Shown: positions 38,780-50,500 of the stretch, one piece after another | Position numbering within the stretch: the first letter of the stretch is position 1 | Layout of the letters: the number at the start of each line of letters is the position of its first letter | Assembly (NCBI GenBank): GCA_003342895.1 | Contig: PTFA01000086.1 | Span: 1,572,939 to 1,636,938, forward strand | Length of the DNA stretch: 64,000 nucleotides | Direction of reading: 5' to 3' | DNA from: Casuarius casuarius | Lineage: Eukaryota; Chordata; Aves; Casuariiformes; Casuariidae | Program-made: the position numbers and the translations under genes | The notes under the pieces: generated by a model | What the model saw: only the letters and a program-made list of their open reading frames with translations | Told to the model about the DNA's origin: nothing | Databases searched by the model: none

Positions 38780-40571
38780 CATGCAAAGAGTAAAAAAAAA
38801 AAAGATTCAGACCATTTTAGGACAACTTGTTGCACAAAGATAACGTGGATCATATGTGTAAACCAAAAATGCCACTATGGGTTATGAATGCAGCAAGTAG
38901 GAGTTAGTGTCACTGTGTGGATAAACAGCACATACTGGCTGTCTTTCCTCAGAAGAAATGAGGGAAAACAGTAGAAAAAATGGGCCAGGAGAGCTACATA
39001 TATTTCAGAGCTATATATGACACTCTCATGCCTAATGGGTATGTTTACTTGAAAAGTTAAGTGAAAAACAGAAATGGAGTGTTTGTTACTCTGTTCCAAG
39101 AAAAATATTTGAACTAATTCAACAACTTTGATCATCCTACTTCATATTATGTTTATTTGTAAAAAATGTTAACATTTTTCTAGGACCATGTGTATTTCCC
39201 CTCATTTTGATCTCCCTACACTCCCAGTTTTCCTGTAAGGTTAGAGGAATTAATCCGTATTTATGTTTGCATTAGGAAGAATGTATCCTTTGTTTTTAAA
39301 CTTTTCCAAACTAGACAGGATTAAAACACAAATAATAAAAACATACAGAATAATGGCTTGCTCTTCCCTGCTCTTAGCGGTTAAGCACTCTTTCTCAGGA
39401 CACTCCTGAAGTAGGCTTTCCACCAGCTCTTCTCAGTTCAGTGCACCCAGATCCCACCCTCTAGGCGAAAAGCCTACGCAGCCTCTTATGGCCAGACTAC
39501 CGGGAACCTAAGGTTTGGGGCGGCTGTCTCTCGTGGCCAGGCTGGTGTTACAGTGAGCTGGCTGACCGTCTAGCAAATACATGCAGATTTTGACTTCTGT
39601 TCTGCCAGATGGTGGGAACTCTTTGGGCTCCAATCCACTAGGCAGGAATGGATTTAGCCCTCACTGATGCCTGACGGAGAGCAAGGCAGGAGAAAGGCGA
39701 ACGGTGGAGCCACCAGCACGGCATGCAATGTGTGGAGCACATTGTGGGATACAGCATTAGTGCTAAACATCCCTTAGCCTTGCTGGGAATATCTGCACCT
39801 GAGGACAAGCCTTACACTGCAGCTGAGATAAATCTATCTGACATACCCCTACCCACAGTGGTGCGCGAAAAAAGGAATGTAGCTACGTGCTGTTCTTTGA
39901 AAACTGTTTTTTAACCTTTTTCTTTGTTTTCCACCTATGGTTTCAGTTGATGGTTTATTATTAAACAAAACTGATCAAGTACAAGGAAATACATGGTCAC
40001 TGCTGTTAGCCACAGCGGGAGGAGGTTAGAGTCACTATACTTCCTCTGCAAGATTCTTTATATTTTCTTTGATATAAAGCTTGTGTCTCCAAACATATAC
40101 CTCCATCTTATGACAATATATACAATCCCAGATGCATAAGATTACTTTCCTGTTTTTGATGGTCAGAAGGGATATGGCTGGCTGTGCTGGAAATGATCAT
40201 TTCCATTTTCTATATAGACATTGTTAAAGCTCCCTTAGACCTTACCTCAAAGGTCCCCTTCTATAAAACAGATTGTAATTCATTTTATGTATTAATTGCT
40301 TGTTTTTCAGCTAGAACTGCCAATAAAGACAGTTGTGGATACCTTGTGCAGGGAGATTTCAGCCAAGACCACTTGCTTATTTCAGAAGATACTAAAAATA
40401 TTTTGAGTCTAACTGGCAACAAAGACACGAAAGTCTTTATATCCAGTGTTTTTCCTTTGCCTATGTAAATGTTTTGAAAACTGTTACAAAAATTTTTTCT
40501 CACATTCCTCTTTTTTCCTGGATTCTCTATAATTTTACTTAGAATTTTCTGCTAGAACTGGTTGTGTCAAA

Positions 40572-40612
40572 CTTCTCTTTTCTTTCCTCTCTCTCTTTCT
40601 CCCTCTCTCTCA
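40572..40612. repeat. CT-rich polypyrimidine tract
   Basis: Almost pure pyrimidine run containing several TCTCTCTC blocks. Simple repeat. Confidence 0.8.
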
Positions 40613-41820
40613 CCCAAAGCACCAAAGCAGAAGCATCCTAAATCCTACATCCCAAGCCCTGAGGTTGGTTTTGCATTTTTGGTTACTCTCCCCATTGCCT
40701 GGTTTATCTACACAGTGCAGTCTTCCAAGCTCAGGTTTTCTGCAGCCAACAAAAGCACTGGGTAGTCAGTGGTGTGGAAAACTTGATCTAGGGTTTTCTA
40801 GTTTTCCTGGGAAGCTGTTAGAAAAAGGCCAGCAGAAACTGATTATCAGCTAGTAGGAACTTGCTACAAATGTTTGTCCCTCCTTCTTACCAGCAATGAG
40901 CTGCATGATGTGAACTGAAATCTGGAGTGCATGAGTGAGTTTATTGGGATTATCAAGTTTGCTCATGAGTAAGAGCACTGCCCTCGCTTTCAGCAATCTA
41001 TGATCTCAAGAAAAACAGTTTGCTTTTCATCCTTTATCTTTTTTTAGACACTATCAAAGGTGGAAAAAAGCCCATTGGAATTTGTGGCTTCAGAAAGTCG
41101 TTGTTAGTTCCTTGGCTGCTTTACAGCCCATTTACCAGTTGGGCAGCCCAGAAGAGCCATAAAATTAACTAGTTGCTATGGTAAGTAGACAGTATTCATG
41201 AAGAATATTTTTTAGCAAGACATGGCTTTTCTACATTGCCAAAAAAAAATTGTTTCAGCAGAATTCTCATTTCTAGCCGGTCTTAATATTTAGGCGTGCA
41301 ACTCAGCCTGCAGCTTGCAGGCAATATCTAGATCATCAAGGCAATTAGAAGAGCACTCAGTGCACCCTTGGGAACACCTTTTCTTGGGGGAATTTGGGAA
41401 TGCAAGGGAGCATGATGAACTGCATGGGCAGAGGCAACAACCCAGTCCTGGCTGCTGTCTCCTCAAGCCTTCTCCCAGCCTGTCATTAAGAATTTGCAAT
41501 GATTTAAGTGCACACACACAGTGAATCCGGTGCTTCCGGGAAGGCATCAGGTTTTAGGAAAACATGAAATATAGTCATTTGATGTATGCACAGCAAATCT
41601 AGCTCACACTGAATCTACTATGCGTGCAAAGAACAAATACACAGCGTGAATCTCTTACACGGTAAGAAAGGGGCCAAAGAGTGGAGCCTATCCCAACACC
41701 GACGTGTGTACGTGACCCACACTGCCCTGTCAGAAAAAATGGGCACTACCACTTGCAGTCTGAAAGCGCTGCTGTATTTTTCTTGTGAGCTTTAACATCA
41801 GTCATCAGCTAAATGAAAAC

Positions 41821-41865
41821 TCTTCCTTTTTTTCCCTTTTTTCCTTTTTTTCCTTTTTTTCTTTT
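41821..41865. repeat. Polypyrimidine repeat built on T(6-8)CC units
   Basis: Forty-five pyrimidines in a row with T runs separated by CC or CCC. Simple repeat; it could adopt a triplex but no role is indicated. Confidence 0.85.
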
Positions 41866-43382
41866 GATTGGAAAGCTTGTAAAATAATACATATACTAGA
41901 GGTTTTTTCTCCCCAAAGTGGTGCCAAACTGTGTAAACTTTCAGGTTAAGTGCTCAATTAAAAGGTCAAATTATCCAAACAGAAAACTGAAGTGTCAGGC
42001 AATAATTGTCTACTGGACTCCGTTACCTGAAGAGTCCATTGCACATGGACCTAGTTTAAATATTATACAAACTAGTGGTACAGCTGGTACTTGCTACCAG
42101 TTATTTATAACTCTTGAAAAGCCAGAGTTAGGTAAATATCAGGATCCCTCGTCCAGAATGTATTAATAGGAAATTGCAGGATTCACAAATATAATAAAGA
42201 TGCTCTTAGAATTTCCAGACTAAATTTGTGTAAAAAAAAGTAGTCCCTGTTTCTCACCAGCGTAACAAAGACTTGCATTTATATAACACTATATTTAGGT
42301 TATTACTAATACCTGCTAAAGAAGTCCCCCATTTTGCTAGCCACCTCCAGGACTCAGCTCTGTGCCCACACTTTTCCTGTGTGGTATGTCTTATGATTCA
42401 GCATTTCCACCTCATTCCTTACTTTTGACCAAAACCCCAGCTTCTATTTATACTAACCCTGTCTCTGGCAAATCAACAGGGACAGTGACATGTGACAACC
42501 ATATCTACCATAATCCCACAATCTTCAGAAATGAAGAAGGAAATATGTTTGGTGTTCTATTGAATAAATGTCTCTGCCATGGAACTAGTAGTTCTTGCTG
42601 GCTACATCTAAGCTGCAGGGCAGGACTCATGACTACGTTTGGCTGGAACATCCTATGGCTCCTTTCTGGCCCATACCCCACGGAAATCAGGAGTGGGGTG
42701 AAAGGATTCGTGCAAAGGTCTCATTCTGGTATGGATCTGGAATGCACTCTTACATCTAAGCTAGGACCCATTCTTCTCCTCCTTGACCACGAATCTGACT
42801 GCTTGGGTTAGGTACATCATTACATGCAAAAGTAAGAGTATTTCTATAATATTATTACTATTATTAATCTTTGTGCATACTAATGGTGGTTTGCAAAACT
42901 TTTCAAAAAGTAATAGGATGCTTTCTATTGACTTCAGATATGCTTAGAGACCTGAAATGATTCCACCTTTCACACTTGGCAGCACTGACACTGCTATATG
43001 ATAAACAGATCCCCGTTATCTTCTTACTTCTAAGTCCTCTCTGATTGAAGTCACACACTAACTGCAAAAACATTAATGACTATGTCCTCTTTAAACTCAA
43101 GCCTCTATCAGAAGCAGGGAGGCTGCTGGCTGGTGTCGTCTGGGAGATGTGCATTTCTGATAAGGGCTATCTAATCATTTCACAAAGCTGAAAATCAACA
43201 GTATGGACAAAAAATCTGCCAAATAGATACTACCACTAAAGAATATTGGACTGAAGCTGCCTAGAGTTAGTTGCTTAGCATTAGGCCATGAAAGCGAACT
43301 AGAGATGAACCCTTTTGCTTATGCAAACATGCATGAGTTTACACTACTTATATAAAACTTGCTTATCATTAGTAGCTAAATT

Positions 43383-43828
43383 TGCTGAAGCCTTAGGCCG
43401 CACTCAGAAAATATGCTGAACTTTTACCTAGTTAAGTAAAGGGAGGTCCCAAAGCTGGTCCAGGCTGGAAGATAAGAAAGTTACAACCCACAGCAGAAGC
43501 TGCAACCATAGAGATAAGGAAATGGCCCACCTAGAGACAACGAAAGGACTCAATGAAGAAGGGGAAGACCCCAGACCTAAATATTACTATTGGTCCGAAC
43601 TATCGCGTCAGGGTTGGGGAACTTGGATTGTAAGGGTATCATTGCCCAGGGATTTCTTCGTTCGGGGTCCCCCCCTCCGGAGGCACAGTAATTACAGCTC
43701 TATGTGTAATTACTGCACGTGTGTCATTAAAGTTTATTTCGCTCTGATTTGGCTTCGAACTTTTGTCTCAGTGGGAACCTAGGGTTGGACCCTGTTACGG
43801 TAACCAGCGAGCCTAACTTTCCGTAGCA
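43383..43828 (+). mobile_element. Endogenous retrovirus 5' LTR
   Basis: The right end is clear: the sequence ends GTAGCA at 43828, followed by a 3-base spacer and a primer-binding-site-like TGGCGACCC. The left end is inferred from TGCT at 43383, which with the final AGCA makes a TG..CA terminus with a 4-bp inverted repeat; TGCT at 43414 is an alternative start. Inside are an ATTAAA polyadenylation signal (43726-43731) followed by a T-rich U5-like segment. Length of about 415-446 bp is normal for an avian LTR. Which retroviral genus it belongs to cannot be told without coding sequence. Confidence 0.6.
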
Positions 43829-43831
43829 GTT

Positions 43832-43849
43832 TGGCGACCCGGATGGGAC
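43832..43849 (+). other. Retroviral primer-binding site
   Basis: TGGCGACCCGGATGGGAC lies three bases after the LTR end, where an 18-base tRNA 3' complement is expected. The complement ends GTCGCCA, resembling the 3' ends of some vertebrate arginine tRNAs. It differs from the tryptophan-type site of avian leukosis-related viruses and from the proline-type site of murine leukaemia-type viruses. The tRNA assignment is tentative. Confidence 0.5.
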
Positions 43850-44165
43850 CCTAGGTGACCACGGTCAGGGCCTCTTGTCTCCAAATGATCATCTGGCGCC
43901 ATCGGGTGAGTTCACCTGGGATCTTTGGCGAAAAAGTGAGTCTTAAATTCCCACCTAAATTCTAAATTCTGGCTGGGTAATAAAGCGCACCGAAAGGGGC
44001 GCGCAGGCTGATCAGCGCACGGCGTACGGGGTGCGGTGACTAGTGGGCGTGCGGATAGCACAGGTGCTGCGGCTAGGGTGAGTGCGCACAACCCGGGAAC
44101 CGGAGGGGGCACCCGTCGGCTGAAAAAGCCACCCACTGTGAAAGTCAGGCTCGCCGATTACCATA
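43850..44165 (+). mobile_element. Endogenous retrovirus leader fragment, truncated
   Basis: GC-rich, CpG-containing sequence directly after the primer-binding site, consistent with an untranslated leader/packaging region. No gag, pol or env open frame follows: from about 44170 the base composition returns to that of the surrounding DNA. The element is therefore a 5' end without body or 3' LTR, left by deletion or truncation. The right boundary is approximate. Confidence 0.45.
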
Positions 44166-47100
44166 ACACTATTTCTCTTTCTTTTAGAAGTTTTAGTCAC
44201 TGTAAGCACACATCATCTTAATACAACAAGAAAAAGGTTTCCTGAGTCATTGGATGGATTTGGTAAATGAGACCCGAGTGAGTTAGAACTGACATATGAC
44301 TCACATTAAATCATTAACCCCACCTGCAAATGTCAGTGTGGACTCTGTGACCCCAGGGAACAAGTTTAACAGCACAAAAACTTGGTCTGAAAAAGCTAAC
44401 TTTAGGATGAGACTAGTTCACACCAAACACAGCTAGTCATGTGTCTTGAGAGAGCCTGTGTCGTGTCAAGGCTGACCCACAGCAGGGCCGTGGTGGGACA
44501 GGAGGGCTGCGTAGGCAAGGAAGGGGGGGACAACAGCAACAAGGGCAGAGAACTGCTGCCAAATCACAACCATCTTCTCTGCGCCGACCCAGTATTGCTG
44601 GAGGAGGTAGATCGATCTTTAGAACATCTGTCATGTCTAAATTGGACTGCTTGGTCAAAATAAGAAGAAAAGAATAAACCTAGAATAGGAAATACCTTGG
44701 TGGCCCAAGGAGGTGATCATAACAACTAGCACATTCCCCTTCTGTCCAGCCTATGCTGAAGAGAGAAGTCTGATAGTAGTCCGTTAAAGAAACATTTACA
44801 TTACTCTTTATTAACCAAGTGTCACAGAAAAATCTTATTCTCTCCAGGGTTTTGATTGTATTTCTTTATTTAAGAGGCAATTAAAATGGTGACTTGCTGG
44901 GCTACTATCTAATTTTTTTGAGGGCATATATGTATGTCTTCAGCATGATAATGCCTACATATTATTTTCACAGTTGTAATTTATGATATTACTTCAGATG
45001 TAAAAAAGCAGACCTAGCCCTTAAGTGTCAGTGACAAGAACAGCTCTTTTACAGCCAAACACTCCATTCACTCATCACAAGATACAATTTTACAGTTTGT
45101 CTATTTTAATAACACAAAATGAGCAGAATGTACTGTAGCTGCATAAAAAAATGAGTGCTTAAAAACATAAGTCTTTTCCAGAGGTTGGAGATTAAATAGG
45201 AGAAATATCACTTCCAGTTTGATTCATACAAATATGCACATACATAACCTCTTTTATAGTTAATTGGGACACTTCTTCCTGAGTTGAAGGAAAGAAAGAA
45301 CAGATAGGAAATTCCTTTGCAGGAGGGAGGAAGTGGCTGAAAGTACCAGTGGCCAGAAACAAATCACAGGGTGGCATCAGAATATTCCATTTCCAGTTAC
45401 AGAAATGTTCAGAAACCTAAAAATGAGGTTGATTACCAGGTGACACCTGCCATCCACGAGGAAAAGGCAAGGCAGGGGATGGCCTGTGTTCTGGCAAGGC
45501 AAGTTGCAGGACAGACATGTCAGAAATAGTTGTATAAAGTATGTCTTGAACTTCAACCCCTCGCTAACTTAGGATTCAGCACTGATGAGACAAACTTATT
45601 TTCAGACTACCCTGTACCAGTTGCCAAATGAATAGAGATCACGTTCCAAGGTAGCATCTGCCAAATTCCCAGACACTCCAGATTTGTGTTCCCAATATTC
45701 GTAGGGCTGATGTTTCGGACAACCTTTAGCTTGGCCTCAAGGACAGCATATGACTGAAGGACAGTTTCTCTTGGGGAAATTATACAAATATTTCTGGCTT
45801 GGAAAAAAATTGGTGGTTTTAACAGCACTTCACTTAAGCCATTGAGTTCTTTCTAATCCAAAATCCATAAACTGACTCAAGAACAATTACACAAAGATCT
45901 AGACAGTGGACAACTATGAACCAGACCAAACAGGTCTGGAAAGGCAAAATTCCAAAGTCATTCCCAAAGAATGAGCCAAGAAGTCCAGAAGTCCACATGC
46001 TCAGATTGTTATCACTGTGATGTCCTCTGGAAACTTGAATCCAGATTCTAGACAGAAAAAAAATACCAAATAATGGACAAGATTGAAACTTGCTAGACCA
46101 ATGGAACTTTTTGATGGATACAGTACTTTCATTTGGTAGACATAATACGAGAAAAAATGGCTTTTTGTTAAGGAACTCTCTTCTTTCCTATAGCTATGTA
46201 GGTGCTATCTAAACTATTGAACAAGCAGACTGTGGAACCATTAGAATTACTATTCTAGGTGAGATCTTTCATCAGTCAATGAACTGGCTGTCTCCAGGAG
46301 TGATCTGGCACCTTCAAAGTGAAGAGGCAGAAAGATGGTTTTGGCTAGATGCCAAACACTCTGTTCCTGCTTGCTGGTCTCTTAATCTGTAGTAAGAGGT
46401 TGTCTTCAATCCTGAAATGTCTTATTTAACATCATTTCAAAAGCACATCAGTAGTAACTATTGTTATCCTGGATTTTTTCTTTGTTCATGTGGCTAGCCA
46501 ATCTCCTTTGAAGGTTTCTGAAATCTTAGCTTTGTGTGCACTGTAGTCCAACTTATGCCCTTTCTAACAGTCACTGTGTTCACCAAAACACCCGCATCTG
46601 AAAAGAGGAAATTCCGAGCCTAAAAGTGAAAGGTGAAAAGACAGGAGGGAGACAGGTGGGGCAGGAGGAACAATGTTTATCAAACTGATAAGCTCTATGG
46701 CTCATCAGGGATATAAAGGTGCCAACTGATGAAACAGCTATGTACACCTTAAGTATTACTTTAACAATTAAATCCAAAAATCCCTAACTCCATGACAAAT
46801 CCTAGTTGTGAGGCCTCAGCCCCTGAGATGTGTAGCTGACCATACTGATCAGATCAATGGGGAAAGTGAAATGCAAACCAGACTTGGTGTTTGAGTCACT
46901 CCGCAATGAGTCACTGTTACAGCAGACAGCATCAATGAGAAATGCAGATTGCTGGTTTTCCATTCCCTCCCCAGGTATTGTTTCCTTAACATTGCTATTC
47001 ACAAATCTCTCTTTGTTCTTAAGCTGTTAAATATACACCTTTTGAACAGCTCCTTACTGCCAATCATCTGCCTGCAGCTCTCATCAGCTTTCAGCATAGC

Positions 47101-50100
47101 TGAGAAATGACAGCACGCAGCTCAAGTGGCCTCCGAGACTCTCTGCTTGTAATTCAGAGAGGCTGTTCTCCACCCAGCTGCCTATATCATTCATTTGGTA
47201 ACTAGCAAGGCATGTATCTTCCCAATTCCATTTGCAGAATTCGCAGTAGTGATACTTAATAAAGGCGGTGCCATACAACAGGCTCCCATCGATTTATAGC
47301 GTTCTTTCTGTAAGCGAACAAGTGCAAGAGTTGTGCATCTGTCATCATAGTATCGGTAACACAGAATGACCTTTTGTCTGTCTCTCTCTCCTCAAATGTT
47401 TAGGTCTTGTGCTACAGTGCTTGGGTCCAGCCAGTTTGTAAATAGATGAATACAAAGTGATTCAGGTATGGTTAAATGTGCACATGTGTACTAAGTGTGA
47501 GTGTCTAGCCAAACAACATTCTGTGCTTAATAAGGATGGGCAAATTATGGTCAGCAGCTAATTTATCCTTTGAAAAATGGAGCTTGAGGGAAATTGTTCT
47601 CAGATGTGGATGAAACTACTCAAACCCTGTGAACAGTTTTCGCAGGAAAAAAAGTAGGAGAAGTAATCCAATAAAATCAAAACGTTTGTTTCACTTTGAA
47701 AATTCCTAAAATCTGATTTTCCAATGAGTTAGAATGAGTTATGTAATGCAGAGTTTCCGGTCAAATAAAATCTTCCAGCTGACCTAACTCATTTGAGGAT
47801 TCTTTTTCACTTTCTTGAGAAATATTTTGAGTCATCCCTGGATATTTTTTTCATTCATTGAACTGGAATGAACATTGTTTACACAGCTTTAATTCTAGAC
47901 TTCTCTATTTTATGTTGGGTACTCTGCTATTAACCTTGCTTTGAGTAAAATCTTCAAATCAGACTACTTGCAAAGGAGAGATATGCAGAGAAAGTGAGTT
48001 GGTGGGAGTTAAGCGACATTTCCCAGATGACTTGGTGAATGTATGACACAACAGTGCAGAGAAAGGGATTCTTGCCTTTCAGTCTAATAACCCAAATGGA
48101 AGATTATCCTATCTAAAGGCATTTTGTCTTACTGGGAACATATCTGTCCAGTCACAATAGTGGCGAGTAGGCAGAAATATTCAGATGCAGAAAAGAGCAT
48201 TTGAAACCCAAAGCATTGACACTTAGGCATGGTTTTATCTATTTAGCTATTTTAAGGTGGTTACACAGCAGTGAAATTCAGATCCAAAGCTGATTTCAAA
48301 TTCTTAAACCTTTCTAATGGATGGTGCATTTCAAATCCATGGGACTATTTCATTACTGTCACTATTCCTCCTTTTGGTCTAAAACGCTGACCACACCAAC
48401 AGCACAGTGTGAGACTCTTCCTCTAAAGCGATTTAAGGCTGCCATCTGCTGACAGGTTACCAGGAATCAGGAACTGGCTGGCTCACACACAGAAACCTCG
48501 TGGGAATTGTTGACATCGACATTGTCCACTTCTAGGAGAATGGGAAGATTATTTCCAGCAGGGTGGATTCCCCCCCATTTTTACATTTCAGGGTTGATAT
48601 AGTTTGAAAGTTGCGTTTTTTAATATTTTTTGCTTTTTTTTTGCTCTTTGCATTTTTGTAATGTGACCTCACACATTACAGTTGCCATTATCTCCCTAAT
48701 TCAGGATTAAAGAAAGAAAAAAACAGAACCTGCAAAAGCTGTGTTGGTGATTCTGTAATTTGATGACAGCTTCCAAACAGAATCACTAAGATAAATTAGC
48801 TTCTATCCATCAATGCATTATGTCAGTTGCAGCAACAACCTCATCTGTGCTCTCATTCTTTGTCATAAAAAAGGCATCTCTTTAAAAAGTGCTCTTAAGA
48901 GAAGTTATAATTTTTAATGCTGTACTTCCTGCAAATCACAGCTCTGGACTGCATCCCACTGCACTGTGTGCCATATGAACACCAGCCCATATGGTTTCCT
49001 ACCCCGTACAGTCTAAATGCACGGCCAAAGACAACAGGAGAATAAGGCAGAGAGGGATAAAAGGTGCAAAACAGACAATAGGCATCCTATCATTGCGAAA
49101 AGAACTGCAAAAGCTTATAATATTCCAAAAGTAACTATTCTTACTAATAGCTGAAAATATATAGGTATTTCTTAGGAAGAAGCTTTAGTCTCTGTAGTGG
49201 AAGAAGTATTAGTTAGTAAAGAATTAATTTCTTCTAACCTATTTCTCAGCAGAAATCTTAGGTGAATTCTTGGGTCTCTTCCTGAGAGCTGTCTGGGCAT
49301 GTAAATTCCGTAAGTTAAAAATTAGAGGGCCTTGGTGTCCAAAGCTTTCCTGTTTGTCATAGTAAAGCTACAGAAAGCCAGGCTCTAGTGTTACTTTTGT
49401 TTGTTAATTCATGCAATCTCCCATTTACTCTGACTCACCTGATGATGACTCACCTTGTTCAAGGTAAACTTTCATTTTATTGAACTAGCAGGAAAAAATA
49501 ATGTGGAGAGCAGCAGCCATTCATTATAGTGCTGTAAATAGCCTATGCAGAAGTAGAATAGAGGATAAAGAATAGTGCACACTAGAAAAAACAAACCAAA
49601 ACTAACTATGGGAAAAACAACCTTCAATGTAGAGTCTTATGGGAAGGGGAAAAGCAGGATACAGTGAATATGAAAAATCACAACTAGCAATGGATAGCGA
49701 ATTAATCGTTTGACCCACAGAGTAACTACACAAAAGTCTTTCAAAACTGCATTCATAAAGACATACCATCACAAACTAACTTTCCTGTGATCGCATTGGA
49801 ATTAAGATAACATTTATGCATTTAGTTTATGTACATCATTTCCAATTTGGCAAAGTAGAAAAAGGCCCTAGAATAGCTATCAAAATGAACAGGAACTTCA
49901 ATGTAAAGACACATTAAAAGAACTCTCATGTTTAAGTATCAGAGCAAAGGTTAGGTGGCTTGTGGTTATCAGAGGGAGATTAAATTTAAAAAAATCATGG
50001 AGTGAGAAGACATGTCATCGAGGGTTTATTAGAAACAATGTGAAGTAAGTCAAGAGAAAGCTGTCAACAAAACAGTATCTTACACATCTCTTGCTCTTAC

Positions 50101-50259
50101 ACTAGTTCTGTCAAACAGCGGATGAAAAATCGGTAGATGACTCAGAAACATTTGTACTCTGTATTTCACATTTTTAAGAGGTAAAAGGAAACCCTGCCAA
50201 ACTGAAAGCTGGACTGCTCATTTTCCACTTGTAAAACGCAGAAATTGCCAGGGAGCTCT

Positions 50260-50500
50260 CCTGCAAGGGTTTTGGGTCTCCCGCTAGAGCCTGCCGTACG
50301 AGAGGCTCGAGCCACCTCCAGGCATGCACTGCCCGTTCCCTTCCCGCACGCTGCGACGTTCAGGGGAAAGCAGCAGAGCACCGTGCCCAGCGGGGAGCCC
50401 CAGACGGCTCTCTGTCCAGCCCGGGGGACAGCACCGTTCAAACCTGCCACCCGGTTTCGTCACAGACAAGGAGCCAAAGGCAGGGGCAGGGCTGGGAGCT
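50260..50500. promoter_or_regulatory. Isolated CpG islet
   Basis: About sixteen CpG dinucleotides in roughly 220 bp, in an AT-rich setting. Its role is unknown; it could be an orphan promoter or enhancer. Confidence 0.35.

Larger units (their letters stand above)
24511..43382. other. Gene-poor downstream region, first part
   Basis: About 19 kb with no recognised protein gene. Open frames are short and without domains. It contains CpG-rich islets at about 25120-25540, 25905-25960, 34050-34240 and 38050-38130, simple repeats at 31531-31573, 40572-40612 and 41821-41865, and a weak candidate transcription unit at about 38.0-38.8 kb. No BCAS1 exon, which synteny would predict on this side, was recognised. 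Confidence 0.55.

Noticed and set aside
42362..42811. 149-codon plus-strand open frame
   Set aside because: No domain and no convincing start context or splice sites. It falls within the expected chance length range over 64 kb in six frames.
43340..43360. TATATAAAA as the promoter of the retroviral LTR
   Set aside because: It lies about 370 bp before the ATTAAA signal and upstream of both inferred LTR starts, so it does not fit as the LTR's own TATA box.
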